A stretch of DNA of 64,000 nucleotides from Streptomyces sp. ICBB 8177 (GCF_003144095.1 NZ_NSKH01000024.1:327198-391197), one strand, 5' to 3'; numbered from the stretch's first letter, positions 24,785 to 31,559 are shown. Made by a program: numbers and translations. Notes: a model not told the origin generated them from the sequence alone.

Positions 24785-24818
24785 GCGGCGCCCAGGGCTT
24801 AGGCCCCCTGGGCGCCGC
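24785..24818. terminator. Strong leader hairpin upstream of the transfer operon
   Basis: Perfect 13-bp stem (24785-24797 with 24806-24818), loop of 8. It lies 17-27 nt upstream of the first AGGAGG in the leftward transcript, so it could be an attenuator. No T-run follows. Confidence 0.65.
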
Positions 24819-24835
24819 GCTTCGTTTGGATGAAG

Positions 24836-24862
24836 CAGGGCCTGACGCGCTGCCAGGCCCTG
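24836..24862. other. Leader hairpin overlapping the tRNA-like 3' end
   Basis: Perfect 9-bp inverted repeat CAGGGCCTG/CAGGCCCTG (24836-24844 with 24854-24862). Its right arm shares two bases with the CCA terminus of the tRNA-like sequence, so the two folds compete slightly or stack. Confidence 0.55.
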
Positions 24863-24949
24863 GCGCCCTGGCCGGGAGTCGAACCCGGCCTGCGACCATC
24901 AGGGCTGTAGAAACACGGCTTCACCGGCGCATCCGTTGCCACGGGCGCC
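24861..24949 (-). ncRNA. tRNA-like sequence with encoded CCA, in operon leader
   Basis: Minus strand, about 89 nt. A canonical T arm CCGGG-TTCGACT-CCCGG (24872-24888) is extended by two more pairs, and the 3' end reads GGGCGCCA with a CCA terminus. The 5' end GGCGCCC pairs perfectly with GGGCGCC; alternatively GCCC-G-TGG pairs with CCAGGGC with one bulged G, which gives the standard G73-CCA register. A D-loop-like AACGGAT and a variable-arm hairpin CCTG/CAGG are present, giving class II length. I find no acceptable anticodon stem. It is probably a tRNA mimic or decayed tRNA rather than a decoder. Confidence 0.55.
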
Positions 24950-25380
24950 GATCCCGAGCCGGTCAGTCGGGCGCGTCATCGTCACTGCTCTGACGCCAGC
25001 AGGGCGGCCCGCACCGCGCGAGTTCCACATCTGCGTGGAGTCGGTGCGTGTGGCATGTGATGCCGCCGACGACATCACCCGGTCGTCGCGGGGGCGGTCT
25101 TCTCATCCCGCCACATGCGTTGGGGCCTGCGCTGTATCTCCCCACGCCCGGTTCGGGCGACGCCTGCCAAGCGCGTAGGGGGAGAGCGGTGTTCATCCCG
25201 GCGGTTTGCCCCCAGACCCTCGCCCTGGGCACCTGCCACGACCGCCGCTCTCGCGTCAGCCCCGCATGATCACTGTTCAGTTCTCAAGAAGCACTGCTCA
25301 TGGCCCATCGGTGAGGCACCGACCAAAGGCCGGAGGGAGTCACGGAGAGATCCCCGCCGGTAGCTCCGGGTTGCCTCGGC

Positions 25381-25413
25381 ATTGATACTGGACCGGTGGA
25401 CCGGTCCAGTCAA
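25381..25413 (-). promoter_or_regulatory. Leftward promoter with operator O1 in its spacer
   Basis: Minus strand: -35 TTGACT (25413-25408) and -10 candidates CAGTAT (17-bp spacer) or TATCAA (20-bp). The spacer is filled by O1 (25387-25410), a perfect 11+2+11 inverted repeat of ACTGGACCGGT. Repressor binding there would block RNA polymerase. Best candidate for the transfer-operon promoter. Confidence 0.7.
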
Positions 25414-25477
25414 CCCAAGAAGGTCGAGCTGGGCCGCCGTGAAGCCAAATATGTGCAGCTCAAGCGCCGTTTTGAGG

Positions 25478-25512
25478 AAATAAAAAAGCTGGACCGGCGG
25501 ACCGGTCCAGCT
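25478..25512 (-). terminator. Operator-like palindrome O2 followed by T-run, gntR terminator
   Basis: A 26-bp inverted repeat with one mismatch (25487-25512), sharing the CTGGACCGG half-site with O1, lies 14 bp after the gntR stop. On the minus strand it is followed directly by six T and then ATTT. It therefore reads both as a second repressor site and as an intrinsic terminator. Confidence 0.7.
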
Positions 25513-25525
25513 CGTGTCGCGGACT

Positions 25526-26242
25526 CTACATCGCGTAGGTGTCCACCTGCTCGAAGAGAGCAGCGGGTGTCACACCCTCCTCGCACACAAGAGGACGGCC
25601 AGCCTGGTCAAGAGCCGTATGCAGGAGCACGGCCACGGGCGCTTCCTCGGCCAGAGCCAGGTGGTGGGCTTCGGTCTCCGTGGCGAGGCGGACCGTGGTC
25701 ACGTCTACGCCCTCTACCGGGTAGCGGTCGGTCTGCCGCCGCACGTAGCGGGTAGTCCCCTCGGCGATCGGCGCGGCTTGCGCAAGCCGCGGTGACGCCT
25801 CGGCCACGTCAGGCGGGAACCACGCTTCCACGTAGCTGTGAGGACTACCGTCCGGGAGCTGGAGTACGCGAGCGCGTCGCAGCGCAGGAACCCCGGCGTC
25901 CATGCGTAGCGCAGCGGCCACGCGCGGCGGGGGCTCCGCCCAGTCCGGGACGCCGATGCGAAGGAAGGGCATGCCGCCGGTCACGCGTGCCGATCCCGCT
26001 CGACGCGAACCCGCCGGCCGGGCCACGGGGGTCTCGGTCACAATGAAGCCGGTCCCCTGCCTGGCCACGACCACGCCGTCGCTGCGGAGCACGTCCATCG
26101 CCTTGATGGCGGTCGCCCGTGAGACCGACCACTGCTCGGCCAGGTCTCGGCCAGAAGGCACTACTTCGCCGGGCCCGAACTCGCCAGCGGCGATGCGAGC
26201 ACGCAGCGACTCCGCGATCTCCTCGTACTTCAGCAGGGCCAT
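25526..26242 (-). CDS. GntR-family repressor of the element
   Basis: A 238-residue GntR/HutC-type regulator. The winged helix is at residues 5-68 (KYEEIAESLRARIAAGEFGPGE, then LAEQWSVSRATAIKAMDVL) and a UTRA-type effector domain follows. KorSA-like GntR proteins repress replication and transfer of AICEs. The ATG at 26242 is chosen over the upstream in-frame start at 26299 because the homologous fold begins at MALLKYEEI and a purine-rich GAGAGAGGG precedes it. Three related palindromes flank the gene (O1, O2, O3), suggesting autoregulation and control of the leftward operon. Confidence 0.88.
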   Translation of the reverse strand: MALLKYEEIAESLRARIAAGEFGPGEVVPSGRDLAEQWSVSRATAIKAMDVLRSDGVVVARQGTGFIVTETPVARPAGSRRAGSARVTGGMPFLRIGVPDWAEPPPRVAAALRMDAGVPALRRARVLQLPDGSPHSYVEAWFPPDVAEASPRLAQAAPIAEGTTRYVRRQTDRYPVEGVDVTTVRLATETEAHHLALAEEAPVAVLLHTALDQAGRPLVCEEGVTPAALFEQVDTYAM

Positions 26243-26260
26243 CGGTTTCCCTCTCTCCAC

Positions 26261-26284
26261 ACTGGACTGGTCCACCGGTACACA
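26261..26284. promoter_or_regulatory. Operator O3 between gntR and divergent methyltransferase
   Basis: ACTGGACTGGT-CC-ACCGGTACACA matches O1 in 10 of 11 bases of the left half and 8 of 11 of the right half. Lies 19 bp before the gntR start and 13 bp before the methyltransferase start, so it can control both. Confidence 0.65.
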
Positions 26285-26297
26285 GGATACTGCCACC

Positions 26298-27104
26298 ATG
26301 GTGAAACCCGACTTGGCTCCATCAGTGGCCCGGTTCTACGGCGAGACTGTGGACGAGGGCACCCGGCTGCGTAGCTCGGCAGACGGCCGCCTTGAGCTGG
26401 AGCGCACGAAGGAACTCCTCCGTCGCTTCCTCCCGCCGGCGCCAGCGCGCGTGCTGGACGTAGGTGGCGCGACTGGCATCCACGCGGAGTGGCTGGTCGA
26501 GGACGGCTACGAAGTAGACCTCGTGGACCCGATCCCCCGCCACGTAGAGCAGGCGTCCGCCATCTGCCGAGCGACGGTGGGTGATGCCCGAGCGCTGGAC
26601 GCCGCCGACGACACCTACGACGCCGTGCTGCTCCTCGGCCCGCTGTACCACCTGCCCGAGGCTAGTGACCGCCTCCAGGCGCTGGCAGAGGCCCGCCGAA
26701 CGGTAAAGCCGGGTGGGTTGATCGCCGCGGCGGCGATCAACCGGTATGCCTCACTCTTCGAGCACGTCACCTACGCCCATCTCCACAAGGAGCGCATCCA
26801 AGCATCGATCGCCAAAATCCTCAGCACGGCGGTTCACCAGGGGCCCGGCTTTACGTTGGCGTACTTCCACCGAGCGGATGAGCTTGCCGGAGAACTCCGC
26901 GAATCGGGACTCAGGGATGTTCAGGTTCTCGGGATCGAGGGCCCGGCGTGGTCCCTCCTAAAGGCTGTCGAGCAACAGCCTGGAGACAGTCCCACCGTTG
27001 ACCTGGTCGATTCGGTAGCTACCGCTGCCAGGATGGCCGAGCCATACCCTGAACTGCTGGCGGCTAGCTCTCATCTGCTCGCAGTCGGAAAGGTCGCATC
27101 CTGA
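26298..27104 (+). CDS. Class I SAM-dependent methyltransferase
   Basis: A 268-residue methyltransferase. Motif I RVLDVGGATGIHAEWL is near residues 50-65, the acidic end of strand 2 in YEVDLVDPIP near 70-79, and motif IV DAVLLLGPLYHLPEA near 107-121. The substrate is unknown; the LGPLYHL block is common in small-molecule or ubiquinone-type methyltransferases of this clan. It is divergent from gntR across operator O3, with a possible GATACT -10 and a very short leader, so the repressor probably controls it. It could be cargo or belong to the regulatory module. Confidence 0.82.
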   Translation: MVKPDLAPSVARFYGETVDEGTRLRSSADGRLELERTKELLRRFLPPAPARVLDVGGATGIHAEWLVEDGYEVDLVDPIPRHVEQASAICRATVGDARALDAADDTYDAVLLLGPLYHLPEASDRLQALAEARRTVKPGGLIAAAAINRYASLFEHVTYAHLHKERIQASIAKILSTAVHQGPGFTLAYFHRADELAGELRESGLRDVQVLGIEGPAWSLLKAVEQQPGDSPTVDLVDSVATAARMAEPYPELLAASSHLLAVGKVAS

Positions 27105-27204
27105 ACAATCCGAACAGGCCGATGTAGATACGTGACACACACCACGGGCCGGAATGCTAAAATCTGAAGTTCTCGCGGGCGGGACCCGCCGACCAGACTT
27201 AGCG

Positions 27205-28026
27205 CTACTTCCTGTAGCCCTTCTTTGGCATCTGGACGCGACGCACCGGCATCTCCGACCTTTCTGCAGCAGGAGGCGGCGTGTGAGCCAGGTCATCATC
27301 AGGCAGCCATGCCGTTTTAGGCTCAGGCTCCCTGAAAAGGATTGACCGAGCCAGACCGCTAAGAACGGCTCTACCCGCACTATCGCGCAGCAAGTCAATT
27401 CTGACGCCACTGCCATAGGGGACGTTAAGCCATTCCCTTACACCTCTAGGTTCAAGAACGTCCACCAAAGCTTCAATAAATGCGTGCGCCTCGAACAAAT
27501 TAAGCGTCGTAGCGTCATAGGGAACCATTCCCTTCAGCCAGTTGTAATAGGAGCGACGGTAACCGCCAGCCAAATCAGCAGCTTTAGCCGCTGTCACTCC
27601 AAGCCAACTCGACATTTCTTCGATAGCTACCAGAGCTTTGTTTTGACGCTCAACGGGGGCTGGCTCGTCAGCTTGGTGCTCAAATGGATCGAGCCGCCGT
27701 CGAAGCTCCCTTCGCACTAGCTCGAATGCTTCTGCAGTACCGAAGGTCCAGAGAGGCAACATTTGCCTACCGCCAGACTGGAACGGAGTCAGGTGGGCCG
27801 CAATGTCAGCCAGCAGAGAGGGAGCTTCAGACCGACTTTCTTGCATGCTGATGCCAGGTGTCACAGGCCCTTCAAGAGAGCAAGAAAAGCTGTCTTGGAC
27901 ACCTACATATAGGGTGTCTACGTCCAGGATTCCGACGTGCTGGGTTCGCTGGACGGTGATCACGGGGGTCGCGTCGATGGACCAATCCCGTGCATAATTC
28001 TCCAGAATATCGGAAACCGTACTCAC
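27205..28026 (-). CDS. Uncharacterised cargo protein coupled to TIGR04255-like gene
   Basis: A 273-residue protein. Segments worth noting: an N-terminal beta-rich part (VITVQRTQHVGILDVDTLYVGV), a central helix-turn-helix-like region (EEMSSWLGVTAAKAADLAGG followed by RRSYYNWLKG) and a basic proline tail. The central part resembles an HTH with a recognition helix around YYNWL. The GTG at 28026 overlaps the upstream stop as GTGA, so the two proteins are made together. The sequence is clearly AT-richer than the chromosome. I do not recognise the family. Confidence 0.7.
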   Translation of the reverse strand: MSTVSDILENYARDWSIDATPVITVQRTQHVGILDVDTLYVGVQDSFSCSLEGPVTPGISMQESRSEAPSLLADIAAHLTPFQSGGRQMLPLWTFGTAEAFELVRRELRRRLDPFEHQADEPAPVERQNKALVAIEEMSSWLGVTAAKAADLAGGYRRSYYNWLKGMVPYDATTLNLFEAHAFIEALVDVLEPRGVREWLNVPYGSGVRIDLLRDSAGRAVLSGLARSILFREPEPKTAWLPDDDLAHTPPPAAERSEMPVRRVQMPKKGYRK

Positions 28027-28805
28027 TCACCCTCCTCACCCAAGTGCTTGCGAAGTTCTAGCGTAGTCCCCATCTCGAATGCGCGCAGAGATAGTTTGTG
28101 GAGCGAGTCAACATTTCCCAGCAAGGAGGCTACGTTGAACTCTCGCGAACCAACTTGAGAGCAGTCACTATCGAGAACATACGTCATTTCACTACCGTGA
28201 CTCGGGTATTTAAAACCGTGACGCACGACGATAGTGTTTCCTTCTGGAGCTGCAACTTCGATTACCTGCATTGCCGCCCGAAGCGTGTCACCCAGACCGC
28301 TATATAGACTGCTCTGGTATATATCTTTTCCGATGTAAGCTTCCCAGTCCTGCGGATTTACAACGTCTGGGTGAGTGATTTGATTAACGAAGCGTAGACC
28401 GACGCGATGCCGCAAGGTCGGGGAAATCTGCTCGCCGATGGCACGAATCAATGCTTCCAGGCGTTGCCGGAAGCTCACCCACCCCGCGTACAAAGTGGTC
28501 TCAATAGCGAAATGGTCTGGTTGGATGTTAACAATCCAGCCGCTATCAGGGGAGCGAAGTTGCCACCCTCGCACAGCGGGCGCCTGAGACGTGGTCATGC
28601 CGAACCCTTGCCCAAGGGCGACATTTACGCCTTGCGTCACACTTTCACTCAGCTCTGTAGGCCAACCGAGCGCTTCCTTGATTCTTAGCGCACGACTCGC
28701 CTCGCTAGCCGCATACTCAGTCTCGTGACGCACCTGGCACACCACCAAGGCGAGTGGAGGATTCCTCAGCCGACGGTCCCGGGGTTCGTCTGTCAACCAG
28801 CTCAT
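28023..28805 (-). CDS. TIGR04255-like protein, cargo
   Basis: A 260-residue protein. The opening NPPLALVVCQVRHE, the ITP-like WIVNIQPDHFAIETTLYAGW and the block RHRVGLRFVNQITHP fit the sporadic TIGR04255 family as I remember it; members have no known biochemistry. The ATG at 28805 follows GAGG at 5 nt; a GTG lies 6 nt further up. It overlaps the next gene by 4 nt. Low GC and position at the element edge mark it as acquired cargo. Confidence 0.7.
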   Translation of the reverse strand: MSWLTDEPRDRRLRNPPLALVVCQVRHETEYAASEASRALRIKEALGWPTELSESVTQGVNVALGQGFGMTTSQAPAVRGWQLRSPDSGWIVNIQPDHFAIETTLYAGWVSFRQRLEALIRAIGEQISPTLRHRVGLRFVNQITHPDVVNPQDWEAYIGKDIYQSSLYSGLGDTLRAAMQVIEVAAPEGNTIVVRHGFKYPSHGSEMTYVLDSDCSQVGSREFNVASLLGNVDSLHKLSLRAFEMGTTLELRKHLGEEGE

Positions 28806-28899
28806 ACCCACCTCGGTTGCGTAGCGCTCACTTGACCCTACTCAGGAGTAACTTTCACAGACTTACACACCTTGACTGTGGCCTGCGCTACGCCCGTTG

Positions 28900-28905
28900 T
28901 CAACC
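28900..28905 (-). promoter_or_regulatory. Consensus -35 TTGACA upstream of the TIGR04255-like gene
   Basis: Minus strand TTGACA 95 bp before the ATG at 28805. No convincing -10 at 17 bp (CACAGT). A tentative promoter in the 141-bp gap between the cargo genes. Confidence 0.3.
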
Positions 28906-28946
28906 AAACTGACCTGAAGGGTCGTTACAGTCCGCTGTCGAGGCGA

Positions 28947-29867
28947 TTACTCGTTGCTGAACTTGCCATGTGGGCTGTCCAGAGGCGTGAGCTTGCGGTA
29001 CTCACTCACCGGCAGTTCGTCTAGGCGCTCGAAGCGAGGACCAATGATCGTCATGCCTCCACCGGAGGCGGAGGCACCCTCGCGAAGATGTTCTACCGTC
29101 TCTCTCCACCACTGCTGGACCGGATCACTCGGCATGCAGTCTTGCGAGAGCAGGACAATCGCCACCCGCCTGGGATCCAAGCGGCTGTCAACCTCGACTG
29201 CCCACTCGGGGATCTCCTGATCGAGCCTGTCGGCGAGGGCCCTCTGCCTTTTGCGGAGTTCGCCCAGCCTCTTCCGTGTCGGCAGAAGAACGTGCTCGAT
29301 GAACCGCCGCCCCATCGCTGGGCGCTGCCTCTGCCTGGCCACAGCCAGGCCAACGATCTCTTGCTCGCGTTCGGTCGCCCAGCCCCGCAGTCTCTCCTGC
29401 CCGGCCAGCCAGGTCTTCTCAACTGGGTACTCGATACGTAGATCAGCCGCCCAGAGGCCTGGCCTAGCATCCGACAGCAGGGGCACGTGTAGTAGATATC
29501 CGAACTTATTTCCCTTAAGCAGCTTTTGATCGCCTGGATCCAGGTCAGACAGGTCGACAATGGGAGCAACCTGCACAAACGGCTTTTTGGGTACAGGAGC
29601 ATCCTGCTCCGCCAGGTCGCACGTCCCCGAAGTTACGAGAGCCCAGGGCGGAAGGTCTTCAGGGTTCACCATCACGGCCATCGCCACGTCGGAGTCTCCC
29701 GCGTAGCTGGTACTTGTGCGGGTGATGGGGGCGTACGGGGCACCATGGAAGACGAAGTCGGGGCATCCTACGACGTCACCTTGGACGAACGGATCCAAAG
29801 CCGCCAGGACCCCGTGGGGCCAGTCTTCGCGTGAAGCTGGCAACCCATCGTCAACGAAGCTGCCCAA
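28947..29867 (-). CDS. Uncharacterised cargo protein with T-x-x-CDL motif
   Basis: A 306-residue soluble protein. The block LVTSGTCDLAEQDAPVPKKP near residues 78-97 places a Cys-Asp in a strand-loop followed by FVQVAPIVDL; a central helical region is basic (LLPTRKRLGELRKRQRALADRLDQ), and a later strand reads VAIVLLSQDCMPSD with another Asp-Cys. Similar S/T-x-x-CD-I/L motifs occur in uncharacterised bacterial proteins, but I cannot name a family. It starts at a TTG (29867) preceded by AAGGGGAG at 5 nt. It is the outermost gene before attR. Confidence 0.65.
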   Translation of the reverse strand: MGSFVDDGLPASREDWPHGVLAALDPFVQGDVVGCPDFVFHGAPYAPITRTSTSYAGDSDVAMAVMVNPEDLPPWALVTSGTCDLAEQDAPVPKKPFVQVAPIVDLSDLDPGDQKLLKGNKFGYLLHVPLLSDARPGLWAADLRIEYPVEKTWLAGQERLRGWATEREQEIVGLAVARQRQRPAMGRRFIEHVLLPTRKRLGELRKRQRALADRLDQEIPEWAVEVDSRLDPRRVAIVLLSQDCMPSDPVQQWWRETVEHLREGASASGGGMTIIGPRFERLDELPVSEYRKLTPLDSPHGKFSNE

Positions 29868-30179
29868 GGTGTCTCCCCTTGCCTCCCGCCGGTGTTGCCA
29901 GCTTCGTCGACAAGTGCTAGGTCGACAAGGCTTGGTAAGTAACGATAGATCAGATGATGCGCCATGTTGAGCGGACCAGATGGGTTAGGTTCGCCTGAGC
30001 CGCGTAGCCCAGGACACCAGTGACGAGTGCATTCCGCGGGGCGCAGCTCGCTGTACAGATCCTGTCTCCCCGGAGGGGGTCCACTTCATGGACCAGGCGT
30101 GGCCCAACACAGTCGGCAGACTGGCCAACCGTAAGTTCACCGCAGGTCAGGCGCCCCTAGCTCCAGACGTGAGCACTCC
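29868..30179. other. Right-end gap of the element
   Basis: About 310 bp without a clear gene other than the short attR-crossing frame. CTTGTCGAC is repeated twice (about 29908-29928, in reverse sense). Confidence 0.4.
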
Positions 30180-30252
30180 CTTGAAAACTGTCGTGGCGGC
30201 AACGCCACCGTGGGTTCAAATCCCACACCCTCCGCAGGTGAACGGCCCCTGA
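30088..30252 (+). CDS. Possible 54-residue ORF crossing attR
   Basis: ATG 30088 lies 8 nt after GGAGGGGG. The frame starts MDQAWPNTVGRLANRKFTAG inside the element, continues through the tRNA-derived attR core and stops in chromosomal sequence at 30252. If expressed, its last third is fixed by tRNA sequence and would change on excision. May be a chance frame. Confidence 0.35.
   Translation: MDQAWPNTVGRLANRKFTAGQAPLAPDVSTPLKTVVAATPPWVQIPHPPQVNGP
30180..30235 (+). repeat. attR core (tRNA-Ser 3' copy)
   Basis: Exact 56-bp copy of 11429-11484; it contains the anticodon-loop to 3' end but no tRNA 5' half, so it is not a gene. Confidence 0.95.
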
Positions 30253-30275
30253 CCAGCAGTCTGGTCGGGGGCCGT
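30242..30275. terminator. Original tRNA-Ser terminator, displaced by insertion
   Basis: A 15-bp stem (30242-30256 with 30261-30275, one G-T pair) and CAGT loop, 7 bp past attR. Before insertion it would have lain 7 bp past the tRNA. Confidence 0.75.
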
Positions 30276-30361
30276 CGGCGTGCTGTGGCTCCGGCGTGAT
30301 CCCAGTCCCCGGTGGTTGCCGGTCGATCGGGCACGCTGGGAGCACGCCTTCGTTCTCGGCG

Positions 30362-30592
30362 TCACAGCACCAGAAGGCCGATCGTGATCAAGGCCAGGCC
30401 GAAGAGCGGCCCGCACCGGAAGAGCCACGTCGGGAGGGGTCTGTAGGCAACCCCTAGCGGTCCGGTCTTGAGGCGCGACTCCAGTCGGGAGTTGATCCTG
30501 CCTACGTCCAGGACGAGGACCAGGCAAAGGGTGACGGCCAGCCCATAAAAGATCAGCGGGGCGTAGTCGCCGGTCCGCACAGCCTGCAGCAT
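30362..30592 (-). CDS. Small membrane protein
   Basis: A 76-residue protein with two hydrophobic segments (about 13-30 and 57-76) joined by a basic loop. ATG 30592 follows GAGGGGG at 4 nt, a strong site. No family recognised. First chromosomal gene to the right of the element. Confidence 0.65.
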   Translation of the reverse strand: MLQAVRTGDYAPLIFYGLAVTLCLVLVLDVGRINSRLESRLKTGPLGVAYRPLPTWLFRCGPLFGLALITIGLLVL

Positions 30593-30875
30593 GTGTCCCC
30601 CTCAGAAGTGTTCCGAGGGGATCTTCCTCCAGGGGTAAACCACCGGCAAGGGGGGCAGTTCGAGCCTCCGGCAGGAACCACAGCCGCCCCCTGCGGCCAT
30701 CCCGGCTACCGAGGTCACCGGGGCCGTGCGCCGCATCAGCCTGAGCAGGACATCAGGCGCACGGGACAGCGCGGCCCCCGTGTCGGCCGGGACCGCGCAC
30801 GGGTGGTGAGTTGTTCCTTCCCGCACCGTGACATCGCGTGCCCGGCTCTGGCGGAGCGGCGGCCAGCCGAGCGCG

Positions 30876-31559
30876 TCAGTCCCTCGCGCGGTGGGCCAGG
30901 ACGTAGCAGCGCTGGGTCTCGGCCTCCTGAGGGGCCGGGGCGCGTTGCATCGTGGCGGTGACCGTGAAGCCCGCCTCGCGCAGCGGGGCGAGGACCGCCT
31001 CCGGCTGGTGGAAGTGAAAGTCCACGTCCACCTCGTGGCCCCACCATTCGGTCAGGTGGCGGATCTCGGTGCCGACGTGGAACGCGAGCAGCAGCGGTGC
31101 GCCGGGACGCAGCACGCGGCGGAACTCCGCGAAGGCGGTGGGCAGTTCGGCAGGTTCGAGGTGGATGACGGAGTACAGCGCGACGGCCGCCCCGAACTCG
31201 CCTTCCCGCGCGGGCAGTTCCAGCAGGTCGCCCTCGCGGAACTCGCACGCCGGATGTGCCCGCCGGGCCGTCGCCACCATCGCGGGGGACAGGTCGATCC
31301 CGACGACCGCCCGCACGCCGTGCTCCGCGAGCCAGCCGGCCACGTGCCCCGGCCCGCACCCGAGGTCCGCCACCGGTGCGTCCGCGACCGCCTGCTCGAC
31401 CACCGCCGCCAGCAGCGCCCGGTCCAGCGGCTTGTACGCCAACTCCCCGCCGATCCGCGCGAGATACTCCCCCACCACCACGTCATAACTCCGCCGCGCC
31501 CGAACGTGGTTGTCGGCAGTCCCCACACGGGAAGCCTGCCACGCCTCCGACTCATCCAC
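30876..31559 (-). CDS. Class I SAM-dependent methyltransferase
   Basis: A 227-residue methyltransferase of the UbiE/Methyltransf_11 type. Motif I VADLGCGPGHVAGWLAEHG is near residues 63-81, VVGIDLSPAMVATAR near 84-98, and motif IV AVALYSVIHLEP near 122-133. A basic N-terminus (RARRSYDVVVGEYLARIGG) resembles small-molecule methyltransferases. The substrate is unknown. Its GTG start at 31559 overlaps the upstream gene end by 8 nt, so the pair is an operon. Confidence 0.85.
   Translation of the reverse strand: MDESEAWQASRVGTADNHVRARRSYDVVVGEYLARIGGELAYKPLDRALLAAVVEQAVADAPVADLGCGPGHVAGWLAEHGVRAVVGIDLSPAMVATARRAHPACEFREGDLLELPAREGEFGAAVALYSVIHLEPAELPTAFAEFRRVLRPGAPLLLAFHVGTEIRHLTEWWGHEVDVDFHFHQPEAVLAPLREAGFTVTATMQRAPAPQEAETQRCYVLAHRARD

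Larger units (their letters stand above)
24759..25386 (-). other. Long structured 5' leader of the transfer operon
   Basis: About 630 nt between the predicted leftward promoter and the first start codon. It holds the motif TTCTTGAGAACTGAACAGTG (minus, 25271-25290), which resembles a conserved stretch of actinobacterial pre-rRNA leaders as I remember them, an 8-nt-loop hairpin GACGAC/GTCGTC (25068-25087), the tRNA-like sequence and two strong hairpins. A frame of 89 codons (24963-25232) crosses it but has no family resemblance. Confidence 0.5.
11429..30235. mobile_element. Integrative and conjugative element (AICE type) in tRNA-Ser
   Basis: An 18.8-kb island bounded by a 56-bp exact direct repeat. 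It carries a tyrosine integrase and excisionase-like protein beside the tRNA, a primase-polymerase plus DUF3631 ATPase replication block, a single FtsK/SpoIIIE-type TraB translocase, spread-type membrane proteins, a MazG-like pyrophosphohydrolase and a GntR repressor. That set is characteristic of pSAM2-like AICEs, which move double-stranded DNA with TraB and replicate autonomously when excised. All conserved functions look intact; the element appears potentially mobile. Accessory genes are at the right end. Confidence 0.93.

Noticed and set aside
24861-24949. A normal decoding tRNA (for example an amber suppressor from the CTA in the middle)
   Set aside because: The bases around TTTCTACA cannot form a 5-bp anticodon stem, and base 37 would be a pyrimidine for CTA; reported as tRNA-like only.
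24963-25232. An 89-codon minus-strand frame inside the operon leader
   Set aside because: No ribosome site, no recognisable domain and rich in Pro, Arg and Gly as chance frames are here; better explained as untranslated leader.
25396-25755. A 119-codon plus-strand frame across O1 and O2
   Set aside because: It runs through both palindromes and then antisense to gntR; no family resemblance.
29768-29965. A 65-codon minus-strand frame at the right end of the element
   Set aside because: It overlaps the 306-residue cargo gene out of frame and lacks a ribosome site, although its first 30 codons look less random than the rest.
30180-30235. A second tRNA-Ser
   Set aside because: Only the 3' part is present; it is the attR core.
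30602-30826. A 74-codon minus-strand frame
   Set aside because: No ribosome site or motif; the 30,600-30,875 gap is best left without a gene.
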